Assembly (NCBI GenBank): GCA_015069695.1
Contig: JADCRZ010000014.1
Coordinates: 1-64,000 of the forward strand
Length of the DNA stretch: 64,000 bases
From: Williamsia sp.
GTDB lineage: Bacteria; Bacteroidota; Bacteroidia; Chitinophagales; Chitinophagaceae
Direction of reading: 5' to 3'
Shown here: positions 52,809 through 61,372 of the stretch, piece after piece
Layout: each line of letters opens with the position of its first letter
Position numbering within the stretch: position 1 is the first letter of the stretch
The notes under the pieces: model-generated
Databases searched by the model: none
What the model was told of the DNA's origin: nothing
What the model saw: the letters and a program-made list of their open reading frames with translations, nothing else
Program-made: the position numbers and the translations under genes

Positions 52809-55800
52809 TTAAAAGGTGAGGTTCAGGCCGGCAACAAATGACCGTGGGCGGGGGTATGTTCCATAATCCAGCCCGGTGGTAGGGTACACTGCGCCATTGT
52901 GTGATGGGTCAGCATTTACCTCCGGATCGAGTCCGGAGTACTTGGTAATGGTAAACAGGTTGTAGATGCTGCCATATATGCGCAGGTTGGTGATGCCCAC
53001 TTTTGACAGCATTGACTTTGGCAGGGCATATCCTGCATTCAGCGTGTTCAAGCGCAGGTATGAACCGTTCTCAATACCCAGCGTTGAAACGGCACCCACC
53101 TCAGCATACGCCAACGGCAACGTAGCATTTGCGTTTGCAGCGTTTAACTGGTCGGGCGTAGTCAACCTTACAAGCTGTCCGTTCACAACATCATAAATTT
53201 TATAAGAGCTGTTCAAAATGGCCGGCTTGTTTTCGTACACCCCTGCTTCCTTGGGACCGTACAGAGAAGTCAGCAGATTTGCATTGTAAACCTGGTTGCC
53301 ATAACTCCAGTTAAAGTAAAGTCCCAGGTCAATGTTCTTGTAAGTGGCGCTCAAATTGAGACCACCGGTATGTTTGGGCGTCATATTTCCGATAACGGAA
53401 ATGTCCGCATCGTCTATGATACCATCATTGTTCATGTCTTTGAATTTGGGAAGTCCCGGGTACGCGCGTTGCGTGGATGGACGGTCGCTGGAGCCAAGTC
53501 CATGCACAACGGCCATCCAGCTGCCAATATCAGGTACGCCCTTTTTTAACGTGTACTTGCCATTGCTGTAATCAAAGTCAGAAGGTTTATAAAAACCATC
53601 GGCAGTTAATCCGCGCACCAATCCGACCGGTGAACCCTGCCTCAAAACATAATCGTTCGTTGGATAAGATGCAATGCCTCCCCAGTCTGCTCCGTAGAGT
53701 CCTGTTACATTGGGAGCCAGTCTGTCCACATTGCTTTTGTTGAAGCTCACATTGCCGCCTGCAGTTACTCTCCAATCGTTGTTTTCGAAAATTGTTCCCG
53801 TAAGTGAGATCTCCAAGCCTTTGTTGCTGGTTTGGCCGATATTGGCATATGTTGCGGTGAAACCGGTGATACCGGGAATACTGGTCAGCATAAGCAGGTC
53901 TTTGGTGGTGTTCCAGTATACATCAATGGTTCCTGACAACCGGTTTCCAAAGAAACCGAAGTCGGTTCCGATGTCACGCGTTACCGTTGTTTCCCATTTC
54001 AGGTTTGTATTTGCAAGTGTGGAGGAAGCAAGGTCGTAGGAAGACTGCCGCTGGTGGTTGATAGCGTACTGGAGTCTTTGATCCGTTACAGAGGCCCAGG
54101 ACTGAGACCATAAGTTTGAACTGATTCCATCATTACCGACCTGGCCATAAGAAAGCCTGAGCTTTAAATTATCCAGCCAGTTGATGTGGCTCATAAAAGG
54201 TTCTTCAGATACCTTCCAGGCAAAAGCCCCGGCCGGAAAATATCCCCACCGGTTGGTAGGCGCGAATTTGGAAGAGCCATCTGCACGGAATGTTGCGGTA
54301 AGTAAATACCGGTCTAACAAGGAGTAATTGGCACGGCCAAAATAGGAAAGAAGGCGGTCCGGCGTATTTACACTTGACGAAAATGTAGCTGAACCATTTG
54401 TTTGATCGTATTGATTGATCTGGGCAAAAGCGGTTTGCCTGGTGAAATTGGCAGGAAAATGATTGGCTGATATGGCAATGCCGGTTCCACCTGAGTTATA
54501 AAATTCCTCCCCTGCCAGGAGGGTTAACCGGTTATTGCTGTTGATGGTAAAATTGTAACTCAGGGTGTTTGTCCAACGCATGCCCCAACCATCTGTTTTT
54601 CGGTAATCGGCGGCACCGGCGTAAAGCTTTTTACCGGTTACGTCATCCACGTAATTGTTGTAAATGGATCCTGACCAGTATTTTCGCTGGCCCCATGTTC
54701 TGGTCAAAGTCAAATCAGAATGATAGGTGAGATTCTTTACGATGTCCCAATTCACGGACGCGATTGCCCGAAGGCTTTGGCTCAATGCAAGCGGATCATA
54801 ATCTCCGATGCGGGCAGCTGGACTGTAAGTATCCCACATGGAGTTTTTTCCGTATTGTTCAATATTGCCTTGCCGCAGCGCCGTTAAATCGCCTAAAATA
54901 TGAGATGTTGCAATAGGTCGGAAGCGGTAAGAAGTAGAGAGCAGGGAACCACTGCCGTTCGATGTGCCTTCATCGCCTTTTGTTTGGATATCCGTATAAC
55001 GGGTATCCAGGTTGAACGCAACGTTGTTGAACAGCTTTTGATTTACTTTAAACGATACGTTGGCGCGTTTCAGAAAGGAGTTCAACTTCATGCCTTGTTC
55101 GTCTATAAAACTGGAGGCGAACAGCATCTTTGTTTTATCCGTACCACCTGTTACAGTCAGGTCATGGCTGGTGGATACCGAGCTGTTATATACCAGCCTT
55201 TGTATGTCGTCTGAAGGTAAATCCTTGTAACTTTCGATTCCCTTGGTATTGCTACCCGCATTTGTTCCCAAACCAAATAATTTCTCAAAGGGTGTTGAGT
55301 AGGCGCTTCCGTTTGCGGCCGCATTGGCCCATATGTACTTCAGATAATCGTAAGGGTTCAGCGCTTCGAGGTATTTGGTAGGTGTATTGAACTTTACGTA
55401 GCCATTGTAAGTAATGGTAGTTTTTCCTGCTTGTGCTCCTTTGGTGGTAACAAGCACGACGCCGTTCGCACCGCGGGCGCCGTAAATTGCAGTAGAAGAG
55501 GCATCTTTCAACACGTCAATGCTTTTTACCTGATCCACCGGGATATCGCCCAGTGAGCCAGGAACTCCATCGATAAGAATCAGGGGCTGGTTGCTCTGCG
55601 ATATCGAACCGCCGCCTCTTACGCGGATAGAAACGTCTGCATTCGGACGGCCGTCTTGCGAAACAATGTTAACGCCTGGTAACTTCCCTTGCATCGCCTG
55701 GGCCACATTGGCAACAGGCGTAGCCGCGATCGCTTTTCCACTGATCGAAGCGACAGAACCCGTCAGGTCTTTTTTTGCTACCGTGCCATAACCAATCACA

Positions 55801-56132
55801 ACAACTTCATCCAGTCCTTTTGATTCTTTGTCCATGACAATACTAACCAGCTCATTCCCCTTTACCGTTTTTGTTTGGGTACCGTACCCAACCAGACTCA
55901 CTTCCAGTTCAACAGAACCGGTCTTTGTTGTGCGGATGGAAAATTTTCCTTTGTCATCTGTATGGGTTCCCACATTGGTACCCCGAAGTATAATCGACAC
56001 ATCAGCCAATCCTTCTCCTGTATTTTTTTCCGTTACGGTACCGGTGATCTGTCTTTCCTGGGCAAAAAGACCTTGAGCCAAACAGCTCATAGCAATGAAC
56101 AGCAAAATGGGTAGAAACAGCTGTTTTTTCAT
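52809..56132 (-). CDS. SusC/RagA family TonB-linked outer-membrane transporter
   Basis: The 1107-aa protein has a signal peptide (about 1-25) and a carboxypeptidase-like Ig domain (RQITGTVTEKNTGEGLADVSIILRG..., about 27-110). A TonB box-like DEVVVIGYGT, the plug (VASISGKAIAATPVANVAQAMQGKLPGV...) and a 22-strand barrel follow. No N-terminal secretin/TonB (STN) domain is seen, so it is not of the type controlled by a FecR-like anti-sigma factor. It works with SusD. No susR-, ECF-sigma- or glycosidase-like gene is adjacent, so the locus is minimal. Confidence 0.95.
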   Translation of the reverse strand: MKKQLFLPILLFIAMSCLAQGLFAQERQITGTVTEKNTGEGLADVSIILRGTNVGTHTDDKGKFSIRTTKTGSVELEVSLVGYGTQTKTVKGNELVSIVMDKESKGLDEVVVIGYGTVAKKDLTGSVASISGKAIAATPVANVAQAMQGKLPGVNIVSQDGRPNADVSIRVRGGGSISQSNQPLILIDGVPGSLGDIPVDQVKSIDVLKDASSTAIYGARGANGVVLVTTKGAQAGKTTITYNGYVKFNTPTKYLEALNPYDYLKYIWANAAANGSAYSTPFEKLFGLGTNAGSNTKGIESYKDLPSDDIQRLVYNSSVSTSHDLTVTGGTDKTKMLFASSFIDEQGMKLNSFLKRANVSFKVNQKLFNNVAFNLDTRYTDIQTKGDEGTSNGSGSLLSTSYRFRPIATSHILGDLTALRQGNIEQYGKNSMWDTYSPAARIGDYDPLALSQSLRAIASVNWDIVKNLTYHSDLTLTRTWGQRKYWSGSIYNNYVDDVTGKKLYAGAADYRKTDGWGMRWTNTLSYNFTINSNNRLTLLAGEEFYNSGGTGIAISANHFPANFTRQTAFAQINQYDQTNGSATFSSSVNTPDRLLSYFGRANYSLLDRYLLTATFRADGSSKFAPTNRWGYFPAGAFAWKVSEEPFMSHINWLDNLKLRLSYGQVGNDGISSNLWSQSWASVTDQRLQYAINHQRQSSYDLASSTLANTNLKWETTVTRDIGTDFGFFGNRLSGTIDVYWNTTKDLLMLTSIPGITGFTATYANIGQTSNKGLEISLTGTIFENNDWRVTAGGNVSFNKSNVDRLAPNVTGLYGADWGGIASYPTNDYVLRQGSPVGLVRGLTADGFYKPSDFDYSNGKYTLKKGVPDIGSWMAVVHGLGSSDRPSTQRAYPGLPKFKDMNNDGIIDDADISVIGNMTPKHTGGLNLSATYKNIDLGLYFNWSYGNQVYNANLLTSLYGPKEAGVYENKPAILNSSYKIYDVVNGQLVRLTTPDQLNAANANATLPLAYAEVGAVSTLGIENGSYLRLNTLNAGYALPKSMLSKVGITNLRIYGSIYNLFTITKYSGLDPEVNADPSHNGAVYPTTGLDYGTYPRPRSFVAGLNLTF

Positions 56133-56489
56133 AATGCAAGTGTTGTATTTTGATAGGTGATTACGCCAATGAATGTAATTAAATAAACAGATCTCTCCGG
56201 TTGTATCTACCTGATTTTTAAAGGATTTGATGTTTATTTTGCGAGGCTAAACCGGAAACGGTTATTCAGCTTGATGGAAACCCGTATAAATATACTGAGA
56301 TTTTGATTTGTTTGCAATACCGGCAGGGGTTAAACCTGAAACAGACCTTACCTGCCCGGCCGGATTTCGCCGCTGGCGCGGCAATTGAAATAGACCGGTT
56401 TGATCAAAAACGGTTGCGGATGCTGACTGTAGGGAAGAGTTTGAAAGCAAAGGATCATTCTCCTGCAACGGCGAATGATCCTTTGTATT
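56133..56489. other. 357-base intergenic region, susC upstream and metF downstream
   Basis: The left part is the likely control region of susC; I find no clear TAnnTTTG box there. The right end holds the metF terminator. No RNA gene, repeat or small protein that I can support is visible. Confidence 0.5.
56449..56484 (-). terminator. metF terminator, perfect 11-bp stem
   Basis: AAAGGATCATT (56449-56459) pairs exactly with AATGATCCTTT (56474-56484) over a 14-base loop, 5 bases past the metF stop. The T run is short (CTTTGCTTTC on the minus strand). Confidence 0.7.
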
Positions 56490-57443
56490 TTATACGACTT
56501 CTTTTACCACGTTCCAGATCACTTTGGGTTTACCCAGCGTATAATAATGCAGTACAGGAACGCCGTATTGCTTCAGCTCCTTGCTTTGCTGCACCAGCCA
56601 TTCTGTGCCTATTTTTTCTACTTCTTCATCGGTCTTGCATTTCATGATGGCGTCGGAGAGTTCGTTGGGAATGTCTACATGAAATATTTTGGGCAGTATG
56701 TTTAGCTGCTTTTTATTGGTGATCGGCTTTAGTCCGGGAATGATGGGGATTTCAATGCCGTTGTTGCGGCAGAGTTTTACAAAATCAAAGTATTTCTGGT
56801 TGTTGAAAAACATCTGCGTCATGATGTATTCGGCACCTGCATCTACTTTTGCTTTCAGGTAGGCCATATCTGTTTCCAGGTTGGGCGCTTCAAAATGCTT
56901 TTCAGGATAGCCGGCTATGCCAATGCAGAAATCTGTCTTTCCACCATTTTTAATGTCTTCTTCAAGATAAAGCCCCTGGTTAAGGTTGGCTACTTGTTTG
57001 AGCAGTTCCAATGCATACTTGTGACCATCGGCTTCGGGCTCAAAAAAAGTTTCATTTTTTGGCGCATCACCGCGCAGCACCAGTACATTGTTAATACCCA
57101 GAAAATTCAGATCGATCAGTGCGTCTTCAGTTTCACGTTTGGAAAAGCCGCCGCAGATCAGGTGGGGTACCGTATCTACCTGGTAATGATTTTTGATGGC
57201 AGCGCAAATACCTACCGTACCTGGCCGTTTGCGCACTTCTACTTTTTCGAATGTGCCGTTCGCCATCTTCTTGAACATGGTTTCGCTGCGATGGTATGTC
57301 ACATTAATAAAGGAAGGCTTGAACTCCATCAGCGGATCAAGGTGGTCGTAGATGGCGGCCATGGTCTTTCCTTTCAGGGGAGGTAATACTTCAAAAGAAA
57401 CCAAACAGTCTTTGGCGTTATTGATATGTTCTATTACTTTCAT
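56490..57443 (-). CDS. metF: Methylenetetrahydrofolate reductase
   Basis: The 317-aa flavoenzyme reduces 5,10-methylene-THF to 5-methyl-THF for methionine synthesis. It has the family start KVIEHINNAKDCLVSFEVLPP, FINVTYHRSE, VPHLICGGFSKRETEDALIDL, LVLRGDAPKN, the FCIGIAGYPEKH motif and the C-terminal PIIPGLKPI. I choose the ATG at 57441-57443 over a TTG 18 bases upstream. A canonical promoter with an embedded dyad precedes it. No methionine synthase gene is adjacent. Confidence 0.94.
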   Translation of the reverse strand: MKVIEHINNAKDCLVSFEVLPPLKGKTMAAIYDHLDPLMEFKPSFINVTYHRSETMFKKMANGTFEKVEVRKRPGTVGICAAIKNHYQVDTVPHLICGGFSKRETEDALIDLNFLGINNVLVLRGDAPKNETFFEPEADGHKYALELLKQVANLNQGLYLEEDIKNGGKTDFCIGIAGYPEKHFEAPNLETDMAYLKAKVDAGAEYIMTQMFFNNQKYFDFVKLCRNNGIEIPIIPGLKPITNKKQLNILPKIFHVDIPNELSDAIMKCKTDEEVEKIGTEWLVQQSKELKQYGVPVLHYYTLGKPKVIWNVVKEVV

Positions 57444-57458
57444 CAGTTGAATATTGCG

Positions 57459-57491
57459 CAAACATAGCCAACGGTTGGCTAAAATTCAAAA
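57459..57491 (-). promoter_or_regulatory. metF promoter overlapping a perfect 17-bp dyad
   Basis: On the minus strand TTTTG (plus 57487-57491) is followed by 20 bases and TATGTTTG (plus 57459-57466), an exact Bacteroidota promoter. Within it lies the dyad TAGCCAAC-C-GTTGGCTA on the minus strand (plus 57465-57481), overlapping the -7 box. A repressor bound there would block transcription. Confidence 0.7.
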
Positions 57492-57601
57492 CCACTTGGG
57501 AGTCACCCGTTTCTGCTTTCAGCTTCCGGCACCCTTTTGCACGCCTCCAAATGGGGAGCAAATGGCCTGAAAATTTATACTCTACATAACATCAGTTCCG
57601 G

Positions 57602-57609
57602 TATTTTTG
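57602..57609 (+). promoter_or_regulatory. Putative -7 box of lptB
   Basis: TATTTTTG matches TAnnTTTG and lies 15 bases before the preferred TTG start of lptB. It overlaps the more upstream TTG (57607), which argues against that TTG being the start. Confidence 0.45.
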
Positions 57610-57624
57610 TTACAAACCGGACAC

Positions 57625-58398
57625 TTGAGTTTAGTTATACATACAACAGACCTCGTAAAAAAATACCGCAACCGCACGGTTGTGAACCATGTTTCCATCA
57701 AAGTGCAGCAGGGAGAAATCGTTGGCTTGCTGGGCCCCAATGGTGCGGGTAAAACCACTACATTTTACATGGTGGTGGGTTTGATCAAACCGGATACAGG
57801 CAAGGTATTCCTGAATGAAGATGATATTACCGGCATGGCCATGTACAAAAGATCGCAGCAGGGCATTGGCTACCTTCCGCAGGAAGCGTCGGTGTTCAGA
57901 AAGCTGACTGTGGAAGACAATCTTGCGGCTGTGCTGGAAATGACCAAGCTTTCTAAAAAACAGCAAAAAGCCAAAGTGGAAGAATTGCTTGATGAATTCC
58001 ATCTGCACCATGTGCGCAAAAACAATGGCGACAGCCTGAGCGGGGGAGAAAGAAGGCGCACCGAGATTGCCCGGGCCCTGGCGGTTGATCCCAAGTTCAT
58101 CCTGCTCGATGAACCTTTTGCCGGCGTTGACCCCATTGCCGTGGAAGACATACAAACCGTGGTGGCCAGGCTCAAGCACAAAAACATCGGCATCCTGATC
58201 ACCGACCACAATGTAAATGAAACCTTGTCTATTTGCGACCGGGCTTATTTATTGATAGAAGGAAGTATCTTTAAACATGGCACTGCCGAAGAACTGGCTT
58301 CTGACGAACAAGTGAGGCGTTTGTATCTTGGCAGGAACTTTGAATTAAAAAGAAAGGATTATCTGCTACAGGAGACTGCAAATCCCAATGGTCAGTAA
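57625..58398 (+). CDS. lptB: LPS export ABC transporter ATP-binding protein LptB
   Basis: The ATPase energises LPS extraction by LptFGC. From the TTG at 57625 it has 257 residues ([20 protein letters not shown]...). The Walker [10 protein letters not shown] is at about 37-45, followed by the Q loop ([19 protein letters not shown]), signature LSGGERRR, Walker [14 protein letters not shown] and the H switch ITDHNV. No ATG lies at the right place. TTG at 57607 would add six residues but coincides with the promoter box. GH3-family and fabG genes follow in the same direction. Confidence 0.92.
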   Translation: MSLVIHTTDLVKKYRNRTVVNHVSIKVQQGEIVGLLGPNGAGKTTTFYMVVGLIKPDTGKVFLNEDDITGMAMYKRSQQGIGYLPQEASVFRKLTVEDNLAAVLEMTKLSKKQQKAKVEELLDEFHLHHVRKNNGDSLSGGERRRTEIARALAVDPKFILLDEPFAGVDPIAVEDIQTVVARLKHKNIGILITDHNVNETLSICDRAYLLIEGSIFKHGTAEELASDEQVRRLYLGRNFELKRKDYLLQETANPNGQ

Positions 58399-58495
58399 TG
58401 CTGTTCTTATTTCCAATATCCCCTTTGTAATCTATTATCCGGTATCTTTAAAAAGCCTGTATTCAAGTATTCATTATTTACTTGTATCAATTGCT

Positions 58496-60040
58496 ATGAA
58501 ATTACTCAGCCCTGCTATTTCACGCCTTGCCAGACTACGCTTTTCCCAGATCGAACAATGGACGACCGATCCGGTGGCCGCTCAACGGGAAGTATTGCAA
58601 CACCTTGTCTGCTCTGCACAGTACACGGAATTTGGCCGCAAATACAATTTCAACCGGCTGTTTTCCATTAAAACATTTAAAGACGCTGTACCCGTTCACG
58701 AGTACGATGATTTAAAGCCTTATATCGAGCGGATGATGCAGGGGGAAGAAAATCTGCTGTGGAACACCCCGGTAAAATGGTTTGCCAAAAGCAGTGGCAC
58801 ATCCAACGACAAGAGCAAATTTATTCCCGTTGGTGAGGAAAGCCTGGAAGAAGGCCATTACCAGGCAGCCAAAGATGTGCTGACCCTGTACTACACTTCT
58901 TTTCCCGAATCTGACCTGCTCACGGGCAAAGGGCTGGTGGTAGGCGGCAGTCACCAGGTAAACCGGCTGAATGAAGAAGTAAGCTATGGCGACCTGAGTG
59001 CGGTTTTGCTGCAAAATACTCCCTTTTGGGGGCATTGGCTCCGCACACCCGAACTGAGCGTGGCCCTGCTGGATGAGTGGGAAAGAAAAATTGAACAGCT
59101 GGCTCAAACCACCATTGAGGAAGATGTAACTTCTATTTCAGGTGTACCTACCTGGACGCTGGTACTGATCAAACGCATCCTGGAGATCACCGGCAAATCT
59201 TCCCTGAAAGAAGTATGGCCCAATCTGGAACTGTACATGCATGGCGGCGTTTCTTTCGTACCCTACCGGGAACAATTTCAAAAGTTGATCGGCGCTCCGA
59301 TCCACTACCTGGAAATGTACAATGCCAGTGAAGGTTTTTTTGCCGCACAGGACAATCCTTCGGAAGATGGCATGCTGCTCTTTACACACCATGGTATTTT
59401 TTATGAATTCATGCCCGTAGAGCAATACGGCAAACCGCACCCGGAAACCATTGGGCTCAACAAAGTAGAGCTGTATAAGAATTATGCAATGGTTATCTCC
59501 ACCAACGGTGGTTTGTGGCGGTATGTACTGGGAGATACCATTCAGTTTACTTCCCTCCATCCATTCAGGGTAAAGGTAAGCGGCCGCTTGAAGCATTATA
59601 TGAATGCCTTTGGTGAGGAAGTAATTGTAGACAACAGCGACCAGGCCATCTCTATCGCCTGCCGGCATACAGGTGCGATCGTAAATGATTATACGGCTGC
59701 CCCTGTTTATTTCAGCGATACAAGCAATGGCGCACATGAATGGCTGATCGAGTTTGAAAGGGAGCCTGCTGATTTGTCTCGCTTTGCATACGAGCTCGAT
59801 AAGGCACTGAAAAGCATCAACAGCGATTATGAAGCCAAGCGGTACAAAGACATTGCCTTGCGCATGCCGGTCGTTCACCAGTTAAAAAAAGGTGTGCTTA
59901 CAGAATGGTTGCGCAAAAAAGGAAAGCTGGGCGGTCAGCATAAAATTCCCCGTTTGAGCAACGAAAGAAAATACCTGGAAGAAATACTGCAAATTGCAGC
60001 CCGGTTCCACGAAGAAACACCGGCTGATGTAAAACCCTAG
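58496..60040 (+). CDS. GH3 auxin-responsive promoter family protein (acyl-amido synthetase fold)
   Basis: From the ATG at 58496 (an upstream in-frame ATG at 58388 would overlap lptB) the product has 514 residues (MKLLSPAISRLARLRF...). It has ANL-like GH3 motifs: KSSGTSNDKSKFIPVGEE for ATP binding, YNASEGFFAAQD and the YVLGDTIQFT segment with a C-terminal lid. Plant GH3 enzymes conjugate amino acids to hormone acids through acyl-adenylates. Bacterial members are uncharacterised. It begins about 100 bases behind lptB and is followed by fabG after 30 bases, suggesting a lipid or envelope link. Confidence 0.9.
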   Translation: MKLLSPAISRLARLRFSQIEQWTTDPVAAQREVLQHLVCSAQYTEFGRKYNFNRLFSIKTFKDAVPVHEYDDLKPYIERMMQGEENLLWNTPVKWFAKSSGTSNDKSKFIPVGEESLEEGHYQAAKDVLTLYYTSFPESDLLTGKGLVVGGSHQVNRLNEEVSYGDLSAVLLQNTPFWGHWLRTPELSVALLDEWERKIEQLAQTTIEEDVTSISGVPTWTLVLIKRILEITGKSSLKEVWPNLELYMHGGVSFVPYREQFQKLIGAPIHYLEMYNASEGFFAAQDNPSEDGMLLFTHHGIFYEFMPVEQYGKPHPETIGLNKVELYKNYAMVISTNGGLWRYVLGDTIQFTSLHPFRVKVSGRLKHYMNAFGEEVIVDNSDQAISIACRHTGAIVNDYTAAPVYFSDTSNGAHEWLIEFEREPADLSRFAYELDKALKSINSDYEAKRYKDIALRMPVVHQLKKGVLTEWLRKKGKLGGQHKIPRLSNERKYLEEILQIAARFHEETPADVKP

Positions 60041-60070
60041 GATGCCTGCCGGGCTTCCAAAACAACCAAC

Positions 60071-60820
60071 ATGAAATTACTGGAAAACAAAACAGCGATT
60101 GTAACCGGCGCCAGCCGTGGAATAGGGGAGGCTATTGCTCTGAAACTGGCTGAACACGGCGCGCATATTGCCTTTACTTATGTAAGCAGCGATGAAAAAG
60201 CCCGTGCCCTCGAAGAAAAGATCAAAGGCCTGGGCGTAAAGGCAAAAGCCTACAAAAGCAATGCAGGCAACTACCAGGAATGTGAGGCCATGGTAACGGA
60301 TGTAACAAAAGAATTCGGCGCCATTGATGTATGCGTGAACAATGCGGGTATCTCCAAAGACAATCTCCTGCTGCGTTTAACACCCGAGCAATGGGATGAG
60401 GTCATGAACATTAACCTAAAGAGCGTATTTAACATGACCAAACAGGTGATCCGCCCGATGATGAAGGCAAAAAGCGGCAGCATCATCAATATGAGCTCTA
60501 TTGTCGGGATGCGGGGCAATGCCGGACAAACCAGTTATGCAGCGAGCAAGGCAGGCATTATTGGTTTTACAAAATCTGTTGCGCTGGAGCTGGGAAGCCG
60601 CAATATCCGCTGCAACGCCATCGCACCGGGCTTTGTGGAAACCGATATGACCCATTACTTAAAAGAAGGAGAAGCCTCCAAAGCTTTCCTGGATAAAATA
60701 CCCCTGGGCCGCTTTGGCAGCGGGGAAGAAATTGCCAATACGACCTTGTTCCTTGCCAGCAGTATGAGCAGCTATGTAACCGGGCAGGTAATCAGCGTTT
60801 GCGGCGGATTGAATATATAA
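60071..60820 (+). CDS. fabG: 3-oxoacyl-[acyl-carrier-protein] reductase
   Basis: The 249-aa short-chain dehydrogenase has the nucleotide-binding TGASRGIG (12-19), VNNAGISKD, Asn115, Ser142/143, Tyr156 and Lys160 (SYAASK). The C-terminal NAIAPGFVETDMT and GQVISVCGGLNI are FabG-like. It reduces beta-ketoacyl-ACP with NADPH in fatty acid synthesis. It lies 30 bases behind the GH3-family gene. Other fatty-acid genes are not adjacent. Confidence 0.9.
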   Translation: MKLLENKTAIVTGASRGIGEAIALKLAEHGAHIAFTYVSSDEKARALEEKIKGLGVKAKAYKSNAGNYQECEAMVTDVTKEFGAIDVCVNNAGISKDNLLLRLTPEQWDEVMNINLKSVFNMTKQVIRPMMKAKSGSIINMSSIVGMRGNAGQTSYAASKAGIIGFTKSVALELGSRNIRCNAIAPGFVETDMTHYLKEGEASKAFLDKIPLGRFGSGEEIANTTLFLASSMSSYVTGQVISVCGGLNI

Positions 60821-60910
60821 GTAAATGCTGGTCCAGATCATGTAAATGTTAAGGTGAGCGGTTAAGTTTGTTTTTCTCCGCCTGTTCGTCTATTTTTGTC
60901 GTGTTCCCCG

Positions 60911-61210
60911 ATGTTAAGAAGAATCATAGATATCGTTTTAATATTTACTTTGATGTTTCAATTGCTGCCTGCAAACAAAGCAGGCAGGTCTTTATTATTC
61001 GATCTCTCTGATGATGATTATGCCGATACCTGTGCCTGTAAAACCCAGTTGCGCCAGGTAGAAGAAGATTACAAATACCTGGATGTTACGCACAGCTGGG
61101 TACACGTACCGTGCAGAGCTGTAACAGTAGCCCTGCATCATTTTACTGAAGATATACCGGTACCTCATACCGAGTCTATCCCTACTCCTCCGCCTGATTT
61201 ACTTGGCTGA
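60911..61210 (+). CDS. Small exported protein of unknown function
   Basis: The 99-aa frame starts at the ATG at 60911 (a TTG at 60896 is also in frame). Residues 3-20 are a basic-led hydrophobic signal or anchor (RRIIDIVLIFTLMFQLLPA). The rest includes Cys-Ala-Cys in DTCACKTQL, a further Cys (VPCRAVTVALHHF) and a Pro-rich C-terminus. Cys and His pairs could bind a metal, but this is speculation. It precedes the SulP gene by about 160 bases. I do not recognise the family. Confidence 0.6.
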   Translation: MLRRIIDIVLIFTLMFQLLPANKAGRSLLFDLSDDDYADTCACKTQLRQVEEDYKYLDVTHSWVHVPCRAVTVALHHFTEDIPVPHTESIPTPPPDLLG

Positions 61211-61372
61211 TTTTTCTACCCTTTCTATTTTTCTTGTTCCTGACTCATCATTAGCAATATGGTGTCCCTTGCCTGAGCAAACACCGGATTGCCCCTTTAA
61301 CACAAAGCCTGTTACAGTATTGCCGCTGTTTGGAGCAGTGCATACCATTCTACATTATAGAAACAACTCATT

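Noticed and set aside
57444-57600. Possible SAM or cobalamin riboswitch upstream of metF
   Set aside because: I looked for conserved cores of these riboswitches on the minus strand and found none. The promoter sits only about 15 bases before the start codon, leaving no room for an aptamer in the leader.
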